From Nocardia rhamnosiphila NBRC 108938 (GTDB lineage: Bacteria; Actinomycetota; Actinomycetes; Mycobacteriales; Mycobacteriaceae), in the NCBI RefSeq assembly GCF_000720425.1, contig NZ_JOAJ01000009.1, forward strand, positions 434,001 through 498,000: 64,000 nucleotides of DNA, in the 5' to 3' direction. Positions 43,602 through 53,068 of the stretch are shown here, piece after piece (position 1 is the first letter of the stretch; each line of letters begins with the position of its first letter). Under the pieces are notes generated by a model, which did not search any database, was not told the origin of the DNA, and worked only from the letters and a program-made list of their open reading frames with translations. A program made the translations under genes and the position numbers.

Positions 43602-45206
43602 ATGCAGGACACGACGAGTTCGACCGGTTCTCCTGGGCCGGATCAGCAGGATGGGCGCACGATCGGCCGCTTCGCGGCGGGACTGAGCGGTCTGCTGGCC
43701 GCCGCGGTCGTGCTCGGGGTCGGTGAACTCGTCGCGGCACTGATCGCCCCGGACGCTTCGCCCTTCCTGGCCACCGGGGCGACTGTGGTCGACCACACGC
43801 CGCAGGCGCTGCGTGAGTTCGCGATCGAACAGTTCGGTACCCGGGACAAGCTCGTGCTGTTCCTGAGCATGGGTGCGGCGATGGCGGTACTGGCTGTGGT
43901 CGCGGGATTGCTGGAACGGCGCCGGCCCTACGGCAGCGTGCTGCTGGCCGGGCTGTCGGTGGCCGTCTGTATCGCCGTACTACAGCGGCCGAACGCGACT
44001 GCCACGTTCGCCGTGCCGATCCTGCTCGGTGCCGGCGCCGGGATACTCACCCTGCGGGTCCTCATCGGCCGGGCGCCGCGCGGCCCCGCGTCGGAGGGCG
44101 AATCCGCGGGGGAGGCCGCGGGCGGGGACGGAACCGATACCTCGCGCCGGCGGTTCCTGGGGTTGGCCGCCGGGGCCGTTGTGCTGGCTGCCGGATCCGC
44201 CGCGGCCGGGCGGTGGGCCGGCGAACGTGCGCGCGCGGTGACCGCGGATCTGCGCCGGTTCGTGGTCCCGCGTCCACAGGTGGCGGCCGCGCCCGTCCCG
44301 CCGGGGACCGACCCGCCCGTCCCGGGACTCACCGCGTTCCGCACCCCCAACGACACCTTCTACCGGATCGATACCGCCCTGCGGCTACCCGCGTTGACCA
44401 GCGACGACTGGCAGCTGCGGATTCACGGCATGGTGGAACGCGAAATCCGGCTCACCATGGACGATCTGCTGCGGCGGCCCGCAGTGGAGAAGATGATCAC
44501 CCTGACCTGTGTGTCCAACGAAGTCGGTGGTGACCTGGTCGGCAACGCCACCTGGATCGGATACCCGCTCGCCGACCTTCTCGCCGAGGCCGGGGTCCGG
44601 CCGGACGCGGATATGGTGCTGTCCACCAGTGCCGACGGTTTCACCGCCGGCACGCCGGTCGCGGCGCTCACCGACGGTCGCGACGCCCTGCTCGCGGTAG
44701 GTATGAACGGTGAACCGCTGCCGGTCGCGCACGGTTACCCGGCCCGGATGGTGGTGCCCGGTCTCTACGGATACGTCAGTGCCACGAAATGGGTGGTCGA
44801 TCTGGAGATCACCCGGTTCGATCGCGCCCAGGCCTACTGGACCCGGCGCGGCTGGTCGGCGTTCGGCCCGATCAAAACCGCCTCCCGCATCGATGTTCCG
44901 GCCGCCTTCGGCCGTATCGCTCCGGGGCCGGTGGTGGTGGCCGGGGTCGCTTGGGCTCAGCATCGCGGGATCGCCGCGGTGGAGGTACAGGTCGACGACG
45001 GTCCCTGGCGGCCGGCCGACCTGGCTCCGGAGTATTCGCTGGACACCTGGCGGCAGTGGACCTGGCGCTGGGACGCGCCGCCCGGTTCCCACACCCTGCG
45101 GGTACGAGCCACGGACGGGGCGGGCCGGGTGCAGACCGAAGAGCGTGCCGACCCGGTCCCGGACGGCGCGACGGGTTGGCACAGCCGGACGGTCACCGTC
45201 GGGTGA
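43602..45206 (+). CDS. Membrane-anchored molybdopterin oxidoreductase (sulfite oxidase family)
   Basis: The 534-residue protein starts with about four membrane helices (25-50, 83-103, 110-127, 135-155). A twin-arginine-like motif SRRRFLG (181-187) and another hydrophobic stretch follow, then a molybdopterin domain with C303 (TLTCVSNEVGG), the expected molybdenum-binding Cys, and a C-terminal immunoglobulin-like Mo-Co dimerisation domain (VAWAQHRGIAAVEVQVDDG). The catalytic part should face outside the membrane. The substrate is unknown; relatives act on sulfite or oxidised methionine. ATG 43602 follows GAGGA. It is the last gene of the SigK island and has its own SigK-type promoter. Confidence 0.88.
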   Translation: MQDTTSSTGSPGPDQQDGRTIGRFAAGLSGLLAAAVVLGVGELVAALIAPDASPFLATGATVVDHTPQALREFAIEQFGTRDKLVLFLSMGAAMAVLAVVAGLLERRRPYGSVLLAGLSVAVCIAVLQRPNATATFAVPILLGAGAGILTLRVLIGRAPRGPASEGESAGEAAGGDGTDTSRRRFLGLAAGAVVLAAGSAAAGRWAGERARAVTADLRRFVVPRPQVAAAPVPPGTDPPVPGLTAFRTPNDTFYRIDTALRLPALTSDDWQLRIHGMVEREIRLTMDDLLRRPAVEKMITLTCVSNEVGGDLVGNATWIGYPLADLLAEAGVRPDADMVLSTSADGFTAGTPVAALTDGRDALLAVGMNGEPLPVAHGYPARMVVPGLYGYVSATKWVVDLEITRFDRAQAYWTRRGWSAFGPIKTASRIDVPAAFGRIAPGPVVVAGVAWAQHRGIAAVEVQVDDGPWRPADLAPEYSLDTWRQWTWRWDAPPGSHTLRVRATDGAGRVQTEERADPVPDGATGWHSRTVTVG

Positions 45207-45224
45207 CGATGACCGTCCGGTCCG

Positions 45225-47105
45225 CTACGCCGCCGCCGGTGCCGGTTCCCGAGCGAACTGGGTCCGGTACAGCTCGGCGTAGCGTCCGCCGGCGGCGAGC
45301 AGTTCGGTATGCGTTCCCCGTTCCACGATGCCACCGGATTCGACCACCAGAATCTGATCGGCCGCTCGCACGGTCGAGAGCCGGTGGGCGATCACCAGGG
45401 CGGTACGGCCCTGGAGCGCTTCGGTCAGTGCCGCCTGCACCGCGGCCTCGGAGGTCGAGTCGAGGGAGGCGGTCGCCTCGTCCAGGATCACCACCCGTGG
45501 CTGTTTGAGCAGCAGCCGGGCGATGGTGAGACGCTGGCGTTCACCGCCCGAGAGGCGGTAGCCGCGTTCCCCGACCACCGTGTCCAGCCCGTCGGGCAGG
45601 GTCGCGATCAGATCGCTCAGGCGGGCCCGCTCCAGCGCGTCCCACAGCTGTTCCTCGCCGGCGTCCGGGGCGGCCAGCAGCAGATTGGCCCGGATGGTGT
45701 CGTGGAAGAGGTGGCCGTCCTGGGTGACCAGGCCGACGGTTTGCTGGATCGACTCCGTGGTGAGTTCGCGAATATCGGTGCCGCCCAGCCGCACCGCGCC
45801 CGAATCCACGTCGTAGAGCCGGGAGACCAGCTGCGCGATGGTCGATTTGCCGGCGCCGGAGGAGCCGACCAGGGCGATCATCCGGCCGGGTTCGGCGCGC
45901 AGTGACACCCCGTGCAGCACTTCCTCACCGCCGCGGGTGTCCAGTGTGGCCACCTCTTCCAGCGAGGCCAGCGAGACCTTGTCGGCGGCGGGGTATCCGA
46001 ACCGCACGTCGTCGAGCTCCACTGTGACGGGGCCGGCGGGCACCGGCCGTGCTCCGGGGGCGTCCTCGATGAGCGGTTTCAGATCGAGGACCTCGAAGAC
46101 CCGCTCGAAACTGACCAGCGCGGACATGATCTCCATCCGGGCACTGGCCAGCGCGGTGAGCGGGGAGTACAGCCTGGTGAGCAGGAGTGACAGGGCCACC
46201 ACGGCACCGGCGTCCAGCTGCCCGCGCAGCGCGTACCAGCCGCCGAGGCCGTAGACCAGCGCGACGGCCAGCGCGGAAACCAGCGTCAGCGCCGTGACGA
46301 AAACGGTTTGCAGCATGGCGGTGCGCACGCCGATATCGCGGACCCGCCGCGCCCGCAGCGCGAACTCGGCCGATTCCTGGGCCGGGCGGCCGAAGAGTTT
46401 CACCAGAGTCGCCCCCGGCGCGGAGAAACGCTCGGTCATCTGCGTGCTCATCGACGCGTTCAATCCCGCTGCCTCCCGCTGGATATCGGCCAGCCGGTCG
46501 CCCATCCGCCGGGCCGGGATCACGAAGACCGGCAGCAGGAGCAGTGCGAGCAGGGTGATCTGCCAGGACAATTGGAGCATCACCACCAGGGTGAGCGCCA
46601 CGGTGACGATATTGGCGACCACGCCCGAGAGGGTGTCGCTGAAAGCGCGCTGCGCCCCGATCACATCGTTGTTCAACCGGCTGACCAGCGCGCCGGTCCG
46701 GGTCCGGGTGAAGAAGGCGATCGGCATCCGCTGGACGTGGTCGAAGACGGCGGTCCGGAGGTCGAGGATCAGACCCTCACCGATCCGCGCCGACAGCCAG
46801 CGGATGGCCAGCCCGAGACCGGCGTCGAAGACGGCCAGCGCGGCGATGGCCAGTGCCAGCAGTATCACTGTCCGCGGCGGCGACCCCGCGAAGATATCGT
46901 CGACCACCCGGCCCGCGAGCAGCGGCGTGGCGACCACCAGCACCGCCGCGGCCACGCTGAGGACGAGGAAGGCGATCAGCCGCCGCTGATGCGGCCGGGC
47001 GAAGCGCAGGATGCGCCGTGCCGTGGCGAGACTGAACGACCGCGTCTCCTCGGGTGCGTGCATGCGCCGGTACATCTGGTCCCAGGCCACCGATTCCATG
47101 CTCAT
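45225..47105 (-). CDS. ABC exporter (fused permease and ATPase)
   Basis: The 626-residue protein is a type IV ABC half-transporter that works as a homo- or heterodimer. Six membrane helices occupy about 40-330; the nucleotide-binding domain has Walker A GSSGAGKST, signature LSGGERQRL and Walker B VVILDEATASLD, with the H-loop in VIAHRLSTVRAADQ. A loop of about 30 residues lies before Walker A (around KVSLASLEEVATLDTRGG). The substrate may be a lipid or drug and cannot be determined. ATG 47105 precedes a second ATG two codons on. It ends 18 bases from the convergent oxidoreductase gene. Confidence 0.9.
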   Translation of the reverse strand: MSMESVAWDQMYRRMHAPEETRSFSLATARRILRFARPHQRRLIAFLVLSVAAAVLVVATPLLAGRVVDDIFAGSPPRTVILLALAIAALAVFDAGLGLAIRWLSARIGEGLILDLRTAVFDHVQRMPIAFFTRTRTGALVSRLNNDVIGAQRAFSDTLSGVVANIVTVALTLVVMLQLSWQITLLALLLLPVFVIPARRMGDRLADIQREAAGLNASMSTQMTERFSAPGATLVKLFGRPAQESAEFALRARRVRDIGVRTAMLQTVFVTALTLVSALAVALVYGLGGWYALRGQLDAGAVVALSLLLTRLYSPLTALASARMEIMSALVSFERVFEVLDLKPLIEDAPGARPVPAGPVTVELDDVRFGYPAADKVSLASLEEVATLDTRGGEEVLHGVSLRAEPGRMIALVGSSGAGKSTIAQLVSRLYDVDSGAVRLGGTDIRELTTESIQQTVGLVTQDGHLFHDTIRANLLLAAPDAGEEQLWDALERARLSDLIATLPDGLDTVVGERGYRLSGGERQRLTIARLLLKQPRVVILDEATASLDSTSEAAVQAALTEALQGRTALVIAHRLSTVRAADQILVVESGGIVERGTHTELLAAGGRYAELYRTQFAREPAPAAA

Positions 47106-47180
47106 CTGACAATGTCCTTCCGCTCCGGAGCACGATTGAACTCCGGTGCACCGACACTAGAAGCTGAACCAATATTCAGG

Positions 47181-48284
47181 TCAAGCGCCCGGCGGCCGGG
47201 GTCCATCGGTCCCGGGAACCTGCGCGAGTTCGAGACGGACACCCAGCAACCGGATCGGACGATCCAGCGGAAAACGATCCAGCACCCGCAGCGCCGTATC
47301 GACGATCGTGGGGATATCGGTGGTCGGCTCCGGAAGTTTGGACTGCTTGCTGCGGGTATAGAAGGTGCTGGTGCGTACGGTGACCGAGACCCGGGTGGCC
47401 ATCCGGCCTGCCTCGATGATCTCCGCCGCGACCTCTGCCGCCAGCCGGGCCACCTGGGCGCCGATCTCGGCCGGATCGCCGAGATCCCGTGGGAAGGTCT
47501 GCGATCTACTGCGCCCCACCGCCGGTGGCGGTTTCGTCACCACCTCGGTATCACCGGCGCCGCGACTCATCACCCACAGCGCGGGACCGTTCGTCGGACC
47601 GAACTCGGCCGCGAGCCGGGACCGGTCGGCGGTCATCAGGTCCCCGACGGTATGGATATCGAGTTCCGCCAGCCGGGCCGCGATCCGGCTACCGATCCCC
47701 CAGAGCGCGTTCGTCGGACGGTGGGCCATCACCTCGGACCAGTTGGCGGCGGTGAGCCGGAACATGCCGTCGTGCGCTCCCGGATGGTCGGTGGCGGCGA
47801 CACCGGGTTTCCCGACCGATTTCGCGAAACCGGTGGCAAGTTTCGCGGTGAGCTTGTTGTCGCCGATGCCGATCGCGCAGCCGAGATCCAGTTCTTCCAC
47901 CGCGGCCCGGATCGCCCGAGCGGATTCCTCGGGCTCCTCGGTATCGACCGCCACGAACGCCTCGTCCCACCCCCAGACCTCCACCTGATCGGTGAACATG
48001 CGCAGCCGGGCCATGACCTCCTCGGACGCTTCCTCGTAGCAGGGGACGTCCAAGGGCAGGAAGACCGCCTCCGGGCATTTTCGCGCCGCCGACCGCAACG
48101 CCATACCCGCCCGCACCCCGTAGCCGCGCGCCGGATACGACGCGCAGGTCACCACCTTGCGGGGCTCGTCCGGGTCGCCGTTTCCGCCCACGATCACCGG
48201 CTGCCCGCGTAGTTCGGGATGACGCCGGTACTCCACCGCGGCCTGGAACTGGTCGAGGTCGACGTGCAACAGCCATCTGGCCAC
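47181..48284 (-). CDS. dinB2: DinB2-type Y-family DNA polymerase IV
   Basis: Y-family polymerases copy damaged DNA. The 367-residue protein has the palm motif HVDLDQFQAAVE (D9, D11) and the second acidic site in WGWDEAFVAVD. The little-finger domain starts near AVGRSRSQTFPRDLGD. The residue after F13 is Q14, at the place of the aromatic steric gate of Escherichia coli Pol IV (F13); mycobacterial DinB2 has Leu there and readily uses ribonucleotides. The C-terminus ends in Pro/Gly without a recognisable beta-clamp motif. I found no LexA box upstream. Confidence 0.88.
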   Translation of the reverse strand: MARWLLHVDLDQFQAAVEYRRHPELRGQPVIVGGNGDPDEPRKVVTCASYPARGYGVRAGMALRSAARKCPEAVFLPLDVPCYEEASEEVMARLRMFTDQVEVWGWDEAFVAVDTEEPEESARAIRAAVEELDLGCAIGIGDNKLTAKLATGFAKSVGKPGVAATDHPGAHDGMFRLTAANWSEVMAHRPTNALWGIGSRIAARLAELDIHTVGDLMTADRSRLAAEFGPTNGPALWVMSRGAGDTEVVTKPPPAVGRSRSQTFPRDLGDPAEIGAQVARLAAEVAAEIIEAGRMATRVSVTVRTSTFYTRSKQSKLPEPTTDIPTIVDTALRVLDRFPLDRPIRLLGVRLELAQVPGTDGPRPPGA

Positions 48285-48454
48285 GACACTGTCTTACCCC
48301 TACCGGGTGACAAGGAGGGGGATATCGGGGCAGCGGCACCGGCACGATCCGGGTGCGGTGTGCGCAATTTGCGCGGACTGCCCACCGACAGCGGACCCGG
48401 CCGGATCCGCCGAGTCGGGAAGGAATGCCGGGGCGCCCACCTAGGCTGGTTCGT

Positions 48455-51262
48455 GTGACCGACCACGACGCACGACGGGACACACTCGCACGGCAGTTGC
48501 GTGCGCGGATCGGTATAGAGGCGGTGGACATCTCCCACCGCCGCCGGGTGGAGTACTCGTCGGACGCCTCGAACTACCGGGTGCTGCCCGAAGCGGTGGT
48601 TTTTCCCCGAACCGACGAGGACGTGGCGGCCGTACTGGAGGTCGCGCGGACCGAGGGTACCGCCGTGACCCCGCGGGGCGGCGGTACCTCGGTCGCGGGC
48701 AATGCGGTCGGTCCCGGCATCGTCCTCGATTTCAGCAGGCATATGACCGGTATCGCCGAGATCGATCCGGATCGGCGGACCGCCCGGGTACAGCCGGGCG
48801 TGGTGCTGTCGGATCTGCAGCGCCGGGCCCGGGAACACGGGCTGCGCTTCGGTCCGGATCCGTCCACCCAGAACCGCTGCACTCTCGGCGGCATGATCGG
48901 CAACAATGCCTGCGGTCCGCACGCCATCGCGTGGGGTCGCACCTCCGACCGGGTACGGGAGCTGCGGATCATCGACGGTACCGGCGCGTCCCGCCGCCTC
49001 GCGGACTCGCTGGACGAGGTCCCCGGGCTAGCGGAGTTCACCGCGAAATCCCTCGCCGTGCTGCGCACCGACCTCGGCCGGTTCGACCGGCAGGCATCGG
49101 GCTACGGGCTCGAATATCTGCTGCCGGAACGCGGCGGCTCGGTGGCCGGCTCGTTCGTCGGGGCCGAGGGCACCTGCGGTGTCCTGCTCGAGGCCGAGCT
49201 GGAATTGGTGCCGATCCCGGCGGCGACCCTGCTGGTCGTGCTCGGTTACCCGGATCTGGCGACCGCCGCCGACGATATCGCCGCGGTCGTCTCGGTCGCG
49301 CCGGTGGCGGTCGAGGGTATCGATGCCCGGCTGATCGAGATGGTGCGCGCACACGGTCGGCGGGTCCCCGATCTGCCGCGTGGCACCGGCTGGCTGTTCG
49401 TGGAGCTGGCGGGGGAGAACGCGGCGGCCACCCACGCCGCCGCCCGCCGCTTGTGCGGCGCGGCGGGTGCGCTGGACAGCCGGATCATCGAAGACCCCGG
49501 CGCCGCGGCCGCGCTGTGGCGGATCCGGGCCGACGGTGCCGGCCTGGCCGGCCGCACCCGCGACGGTGAGCCGGCCTGGCCGGGTTGGGAGGACGCGGCG
49601 GTTCCGCCCGCCCGGCTCGGCGCCTACCTGCGCGATTTCGACGAGCTGACCCGCGAGCACAAGGTCGACGGACTGCTCTACGGGCATATCGGCGACGGCT
49701 GTATCCATGTGCGGCTGGACCTGCCCATCGCTACCGCGCCCGAACGGTTCCGGGCCTTTCTGACCGACGCGGCACACCTTGTGGTGGGCCACGGCGGTTC
49801 GCTGAGCGGAGAACACGGCGACGGCCGGGCCCGATCGGAACTGCTGGAGATCATGTACTCACCCGAGGTCCGCGCGGTCTTCGCGGGTTACAAGGCGCTG
49901 TTCGATCCGGCGAACCTCCTCAATCCGGGTGTGCTGGTGCAGCCGCGCCCGCTCGACGCCGACCTGCGACTGGCGGGTCTGCCGCCGCTGCCGCGCGCGG
50001 GCGGCTTCGCCTTCGCCGGTGATGGCGGGGATCTGGCCACCGCGGTGCACCGCTGTGTCGGGGTGGGTAAATGCCGGGCCGATACGCGTGGCACGGGTGG
50101 TTTCATGTGCCCCTCCTATCTGGCGACGGCCGACGAGAAGGACACCACCCGAGGCCGGGCCCGGGTATTGCAAGAAGTGGTCCGGGGAGAGCTGGACTGG
50201 GCCGCGCCCGCGGTGGCCGAATCGCTGGACCTGTGCCTGTCCTGCCGCGCCTGCGGTACGGACTGCCCGGCGGGCGTCGATATGGCGACCTACAAATCCG
50301 AGACGCTCCACCGCCGCTACCGCGGTCGGTTGCGCCCGCGCGACCACTACACACTGGGCCGGCTCCCGCGCTGGCTGGGTGGGGCGACCCGGGTGCCGTG
50401 GCTGGTCAACGCGCTGGCCGGCGCCGGACCGCTGCGCCGGCTCGGGATGCGGGCCGCCGGGATGGATCCACGCCGGGAGGTACCGGAACTCGCGCCGCGA
50501 TCCTTCCGGCGGATCTGGCGCCGGGAAGCGGCGAAGCAGCGGGTGGCCGAGCCGGCCGCGACGACGGTGATGCTGTGGGTGGACACCTTCACCAATGCCT
50601 TCGATCCGGAGATCGCGGTGGCGGCGGTGCGCCTGCTCAATTCGCTCGGTTATCGGGTGGTCGTGCCGCGCCGGCAGGTGTGCTGTGGACTGACCTGGAT
50701 CAGCACCGGGCAGTTGGACGGCGCCCGGGCGCGGCTGCGCGCCACCCTCGATGCCCTCGACGACCACGTGCGCGCCGGTGGCGCGGTGATCGGTCTCGAA
50801 CCGTCCTGCACCGCCGCATTGCGGGCCGATCTGCCGGAGTTACTGCCCGAGGATCCGCGTTCCCGGCCGGTCGCGGCCGCGGTCCGCACGCTCGCCGAGT
50901 TCCTCGCCGCACAACCGGATTGGCGTCCGCCCCGCTACCCCGGCCGATCGCTGGTCGTCCAGCCGCATTGTCACCACCATTCGGTGCTCGGCTTCGATTC
51001 CGATCGCCGAATATTTGCCCAGATGGGGGTGAGTGTGACGGAGATCGCAGGATGCTGTGGGCTGGCGGGTAATTTCGGAATGCAGAAAGGCCATTACGAG
51101 ATATCGGTGGCGGTGGCGGGCAACGGAATACTTCCGGCGCTGGAGAATGCCGAACCGGATGCCGTCGTGGTCGCCGACGGATTCTCCTGCCGGACCCAGG
51201 CCGCCCAGCTCACCGCCCGGCGGGGCCGGCATCTCGCACAGATTCTGCTGGAGGACAGTTGA
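48455..51262 (+). CDS. FAD- and Fe-S-containing dehydrogenase (D-lactate/glycolate type)
   Basis: The 935-residue protein combines an N-terminal FAD-linked oxidase of the PCMH/VAO type (PRGGGTSVAGNAVGPG; GGMIGNNACGPHAIAWG), the FAD-oxidase C-terminal domain (LDLPIATAPERFRAF), a ferredoxin-like segment with DLCLSCRACGTDCPAGVDM, and a CCG domain (AGCCGLAGNFGMQKGHYE) typical of GlpC-like subunits. It probably oxidises a 2-hydroxy acid and passes electrons to the respiratory chain at the membrane. The first Cys group (CVGVGKCRA) lacks the usual spacing. GTG 48455 is the chosen start. A strong hairpin follows. Confidence 0.88.
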   Translation: MTDHDARRDTLARQLRARIGIEAVDISHRRRVEYSSDASNYRVLPEAVVFPRTDEDVAAVLEVARTEGTAVTPRGGGTSVAGNAVGPGIVLDFSRHMTGIAEIDPDRRTARVQPGVVLSDLQRRAREHGLRFGPDPSTQNRCTLGGMIGNNACGPHAIAWGRTSDRVRELRIIDGTGASRRLADSLDEVPGLAEFTAKSLAVLRTDLGRFDRQASGYGLEYLLPERGGSVAGSFVGAEGTCGVLLEAELELVPIPAATLLVVLGYPDLATAADDIAAVVSVAPVAVEGIDARLIEMVRAHGRRVPDLPRGTGWLFVELAGENAAATHAAARRLCGAAGALDSRIIEDPGAAAALWRIRADGAGLAGRTRDGEPAWPGWEDAAVPPARLGAYLRDFDELTREHKVDGLLYGHIGDGCIHVRLDLPIATAPERFRAFLTDAAHLVVGHGGSLSGEHGDGRARSELLEIMYSPEVRAVFAGYKALFDPANLLNPGVLVQPRPLDADLRLAGLPPLPRAGGFAFAGDGGDLATAVHRCVGVGKCRADTRGTGGFMCPSYLATADEKDTTRGRARVLQEVVRGELDWAAPAVAESLDLCLSCRACGTDCPAGVDMATYKSETLHRRYRGRLRPRDHYTLGRLPRWLGGATRVPWLVNALAGAGPLRRLGMRAAGMDPRREVPELAPRSFRRIWRREAAKQRVAEPAATTVMLWVDTFTNAFDPEIAVAAVRLLNSLGYRVVVPRRQVCCGLTWISTGQLDGARARLRATLDALDDHVRAGGAVIGLEPSCTAALRADLPELLPEDPRSRPVAAAVRTLAEFLAAQPDWRPPRYPGRSLVVQPHCHHHSVLGFDSDRRIFAQMGVSVTEIAGCCGLAGNFGMQKGHYEISVAVAGNGILPALENAEPDAVVVADGFSCRTQAAQLTARRGRHLAQILLEDS

Positions 51263-51291
51263 TTCCGGGTGTATCACGGATTCCGTGACAT

Positions 51292-51329
51292 CGAAGAGCG
51301 GCCGATCCCGAAAGACCGGCCGCTCTTCG
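51292..51329. terminator. Bidirectional hairpin between the dehydrogenase and a small gene
   Basis: A perfect 13-bp stem (51292-51304 with 51317-51329) with a 12-base loop lies 29 bases after the dehydrogenase stop and 7 bases after the end of the small convergent gene. Confidence 0.8.
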
Positions 51330-51336
51330 TGAAGGC

Positions 51337-51441
51337 TCAGCTCCCGAATGGGAGGGTCCCGGGTGGAATCTCGTAGCCGGAGCTACCGGCGAAAACCGAA
51401 CCCCAGAGATCGAGTAGCCAATTGAGCGCTTCGGTGATCAT
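51337..51441 (-). CDS. 34-residue small protein with amphipathic start
   Basis: The frame begins MITEALNWLLDLWGSVFAGS and continues with 14 residues ending TLPFGS. GGAGG lies five bases before ATG 51441, an ideal ribosome binding site, and a strong terminator follows. The N-terminal 18 residues can form an amphipathic helix with two Trp; the C-terminal half is Gly/Pro/Ser-rich. I do not recognise a family with confidence. It might be a secreted or membrane-associated peptide. Too short for usual gene callers. Confidence 0.55.
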   Translation of the reverse strand: MITEALNWLLDLWGSVFAGSSGYEIPPGTLPFGS

Positions 51442-51537
51442 AGAAACCTCCAGTCACGGCAAAAACCACATATTTGCTCAACTGCGTCTTCATCGACGGG
51501 CGATCGAACGGCGTTACTCGGGGCAGCGCACAATGGC

Positions 51538-52485
51538 ATGGTGCCTGTCCGAACAGCCGGATCCACCGGCGATGCGTGGGCGACGCGGACCCTGTCCGCC
51601 GACGCCCCGGTCGACCTCGCCCATACCCTCGCGCCGTTGCGCCGCGGGCCCGGCGACCCCTGTCACCAGATCACCCCGGACGGGGCGCACTGGCACACCT
51701 CGCGCATGCCGGCCGGGCCGGTCACCTATCGGCTGGTCCAGGACGATCCGCTGACCGTCACCGCGGACGCCTGGGGTCCGGGTGCCGCGGAATTCCTCGA
51801 CGGGCTCGATCGCATGCTGTGCCTGGATCAGCGGGTCGACGATTTCGTACCGATCCACCCCACGGTGGCGGCCGCGCACCAGCGGTATCCCGGGCTGCGG
51901 ATGCTGCGCACCGGCCGGGTACTCGAAGCGCTGATCCCGGCGATCCTGGAACAGAAGGTGACCATCGTCTCCGCCCATGCCGCATGGCGTCGCCTGGTGC
52001 ACCTCTTCGGCAGTCCGCCACCCGGCCCGGCCCCGGCGGGCATGCTGGTACCGCCGGACGGGGCGGCCTGGAGCCGGATTCCCTCATGGAGCTTCCACGG
52101 GGCCAATGTCGGGCCGCAGCGCAGCCGGACCATTGTGCGGGTGGCGCGTCTCGCCGAGTCGCTGGAGCGGATGACCGCGCTGCCGCCGGCCGAGGCCGCA
52201 CGCCGGCTCCGCACGATCCCCGGTATCGGGGAATGGACCGCCGCAGAAACCGCGCAGCGCGCTTTCGGTGATGCCGACGCGCTGTCGGTGGGTGATTTCC
52301 ATCTGGCGTCGATCGTCGGCTGGACCCTGCTCGGCCGCGATATGGACGACGCCGAGATGGTCGATTACCTCGAACCGGTACGTCCGCATCGCTATCGCAC
52401 CATCCGTCTACTCGAGATCAGTGGGCAAGCTCGTAAGCCGCGGTTCGGCCCGCGCGCACCGGTGACCGATCACCGGTGGCACTGA
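51538..52485 (+). CDS. DNA-3-methyladenine glycosylase II (AlkA-like)
   Basis: The enzyme removes alkylated bases from DNA to start base-excision repair. The 315-residue protein has the HhH-GPD domain: LRTIPGIGEWTAAETAQRAF, with the catalytic Asp probably in GDADALSVGDFH. An N-terminal domain resembling AlkA precedes (about 1-110), and the AILEQKVTIVSAHAAWRRLV helix lies in the middle. There is no Fe-S cluster motif. The start ATG 51538 is followed at once by GTG 51541, which is also possible. It is divergent from the small gene. Confidence 0.88.
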   Translation: MVPVRTAGSTGDAWATRTLSADAPVDLAHTLAPLRRGPGDPCHQITPDGAHWHTSRMPAGPVTYRLVQDDPLTVTADAWGPGAAEFLDGLDRMLCLDQRVDDFVPIHPTVAAAHQRYPGLRMLRTGRVLEALIPAILEQKVTIVSAHAAWRRLVHLFGSPPPGPAPAGMLVPPDGAAWSRIPSWSFHGANVGPQRSRTIVRVARLAESLERMTALPPAEAARRLRTIPGIGEWTAAETAQRAFGDADALSVGDFHLASIVGWTLLGRDMDDAEMVDYLEPVRPHRYRTIRLLEISGQARKPRFGPRAPVTDHRWH

Positions 52486-52586
52486 CCGGTAAGAGAGTTC
52501 GCGGCCCAGGAGATCCGAGGTCCCTGTTTCGCAGAACCGTACGGATCCGGCGGGTGAGCGGCCGGTACGGCGGTGGAACCCGGTCG

Positions 52587-52787
52587 CTATTGGAGCGCGC
52601 GATTGTCCAGGACACAGCGGCCCGATTCCACCAGGGTGGCTCGGGCGCGCCGGCGGACCCGGCACTCGTCGACGGTGCAGTCCAGGTGCAACTGCATTGC
52701 CGAATGGGCTTGTTCGGGGGTCATCACGCCGGGATCGGCACCGCAGGCGAGCAGGGTGGGGATCGGGGCGTCCAGATTCAACCGCAT
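52587..52787 (-). CDS. 66-residue Cys-containing small protein
   Basis: The frame starts MRLNLDAPIPTLLACGADPG at ATG 52787, nine bases after a perfect AAGGAGGT, and ends near the AlkA-like gene. Four Cys lie at about 15, 39, 44 and 59, with LDCTVDECRVRRRARA in the middle; they could bind metal or pair. I do not recognise the family. The ribosome binding site and consistent codon use suggest that it is real. Confidence 0.6.
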   Translation of the reverse strand: MRLNLDAPIPTLLACGADPGVMTPEQAHSAMQLHLDCTVDECRVRRRARATLVESGRCVLDNRALQ

Positions 52788-53068
52788 CACACACGACCTC
52801 CTTCTGAACCCGCGGTCGACTCCTGTTGTCCGCGGTGGTTTTCCGGGTGTGCACATACGACCAACAGCTCACCATAGGCCGAGAAGGTGCGATAACGGGT
52901 GAGATTCGGCGATTTTACCGGTACCGATTCGCGGAATTTCCTGTAGACGGGTGTAAACCCGCCGCGGCCGGGGCTGCGCGTAGCATCGCGCTACATGCTT
53001 GTGGCGCGCAGCGCCGGGACCCTCGACTCGAAACACGGCGATTTCCGCGGCGGTGAAGGAGAACCTGG

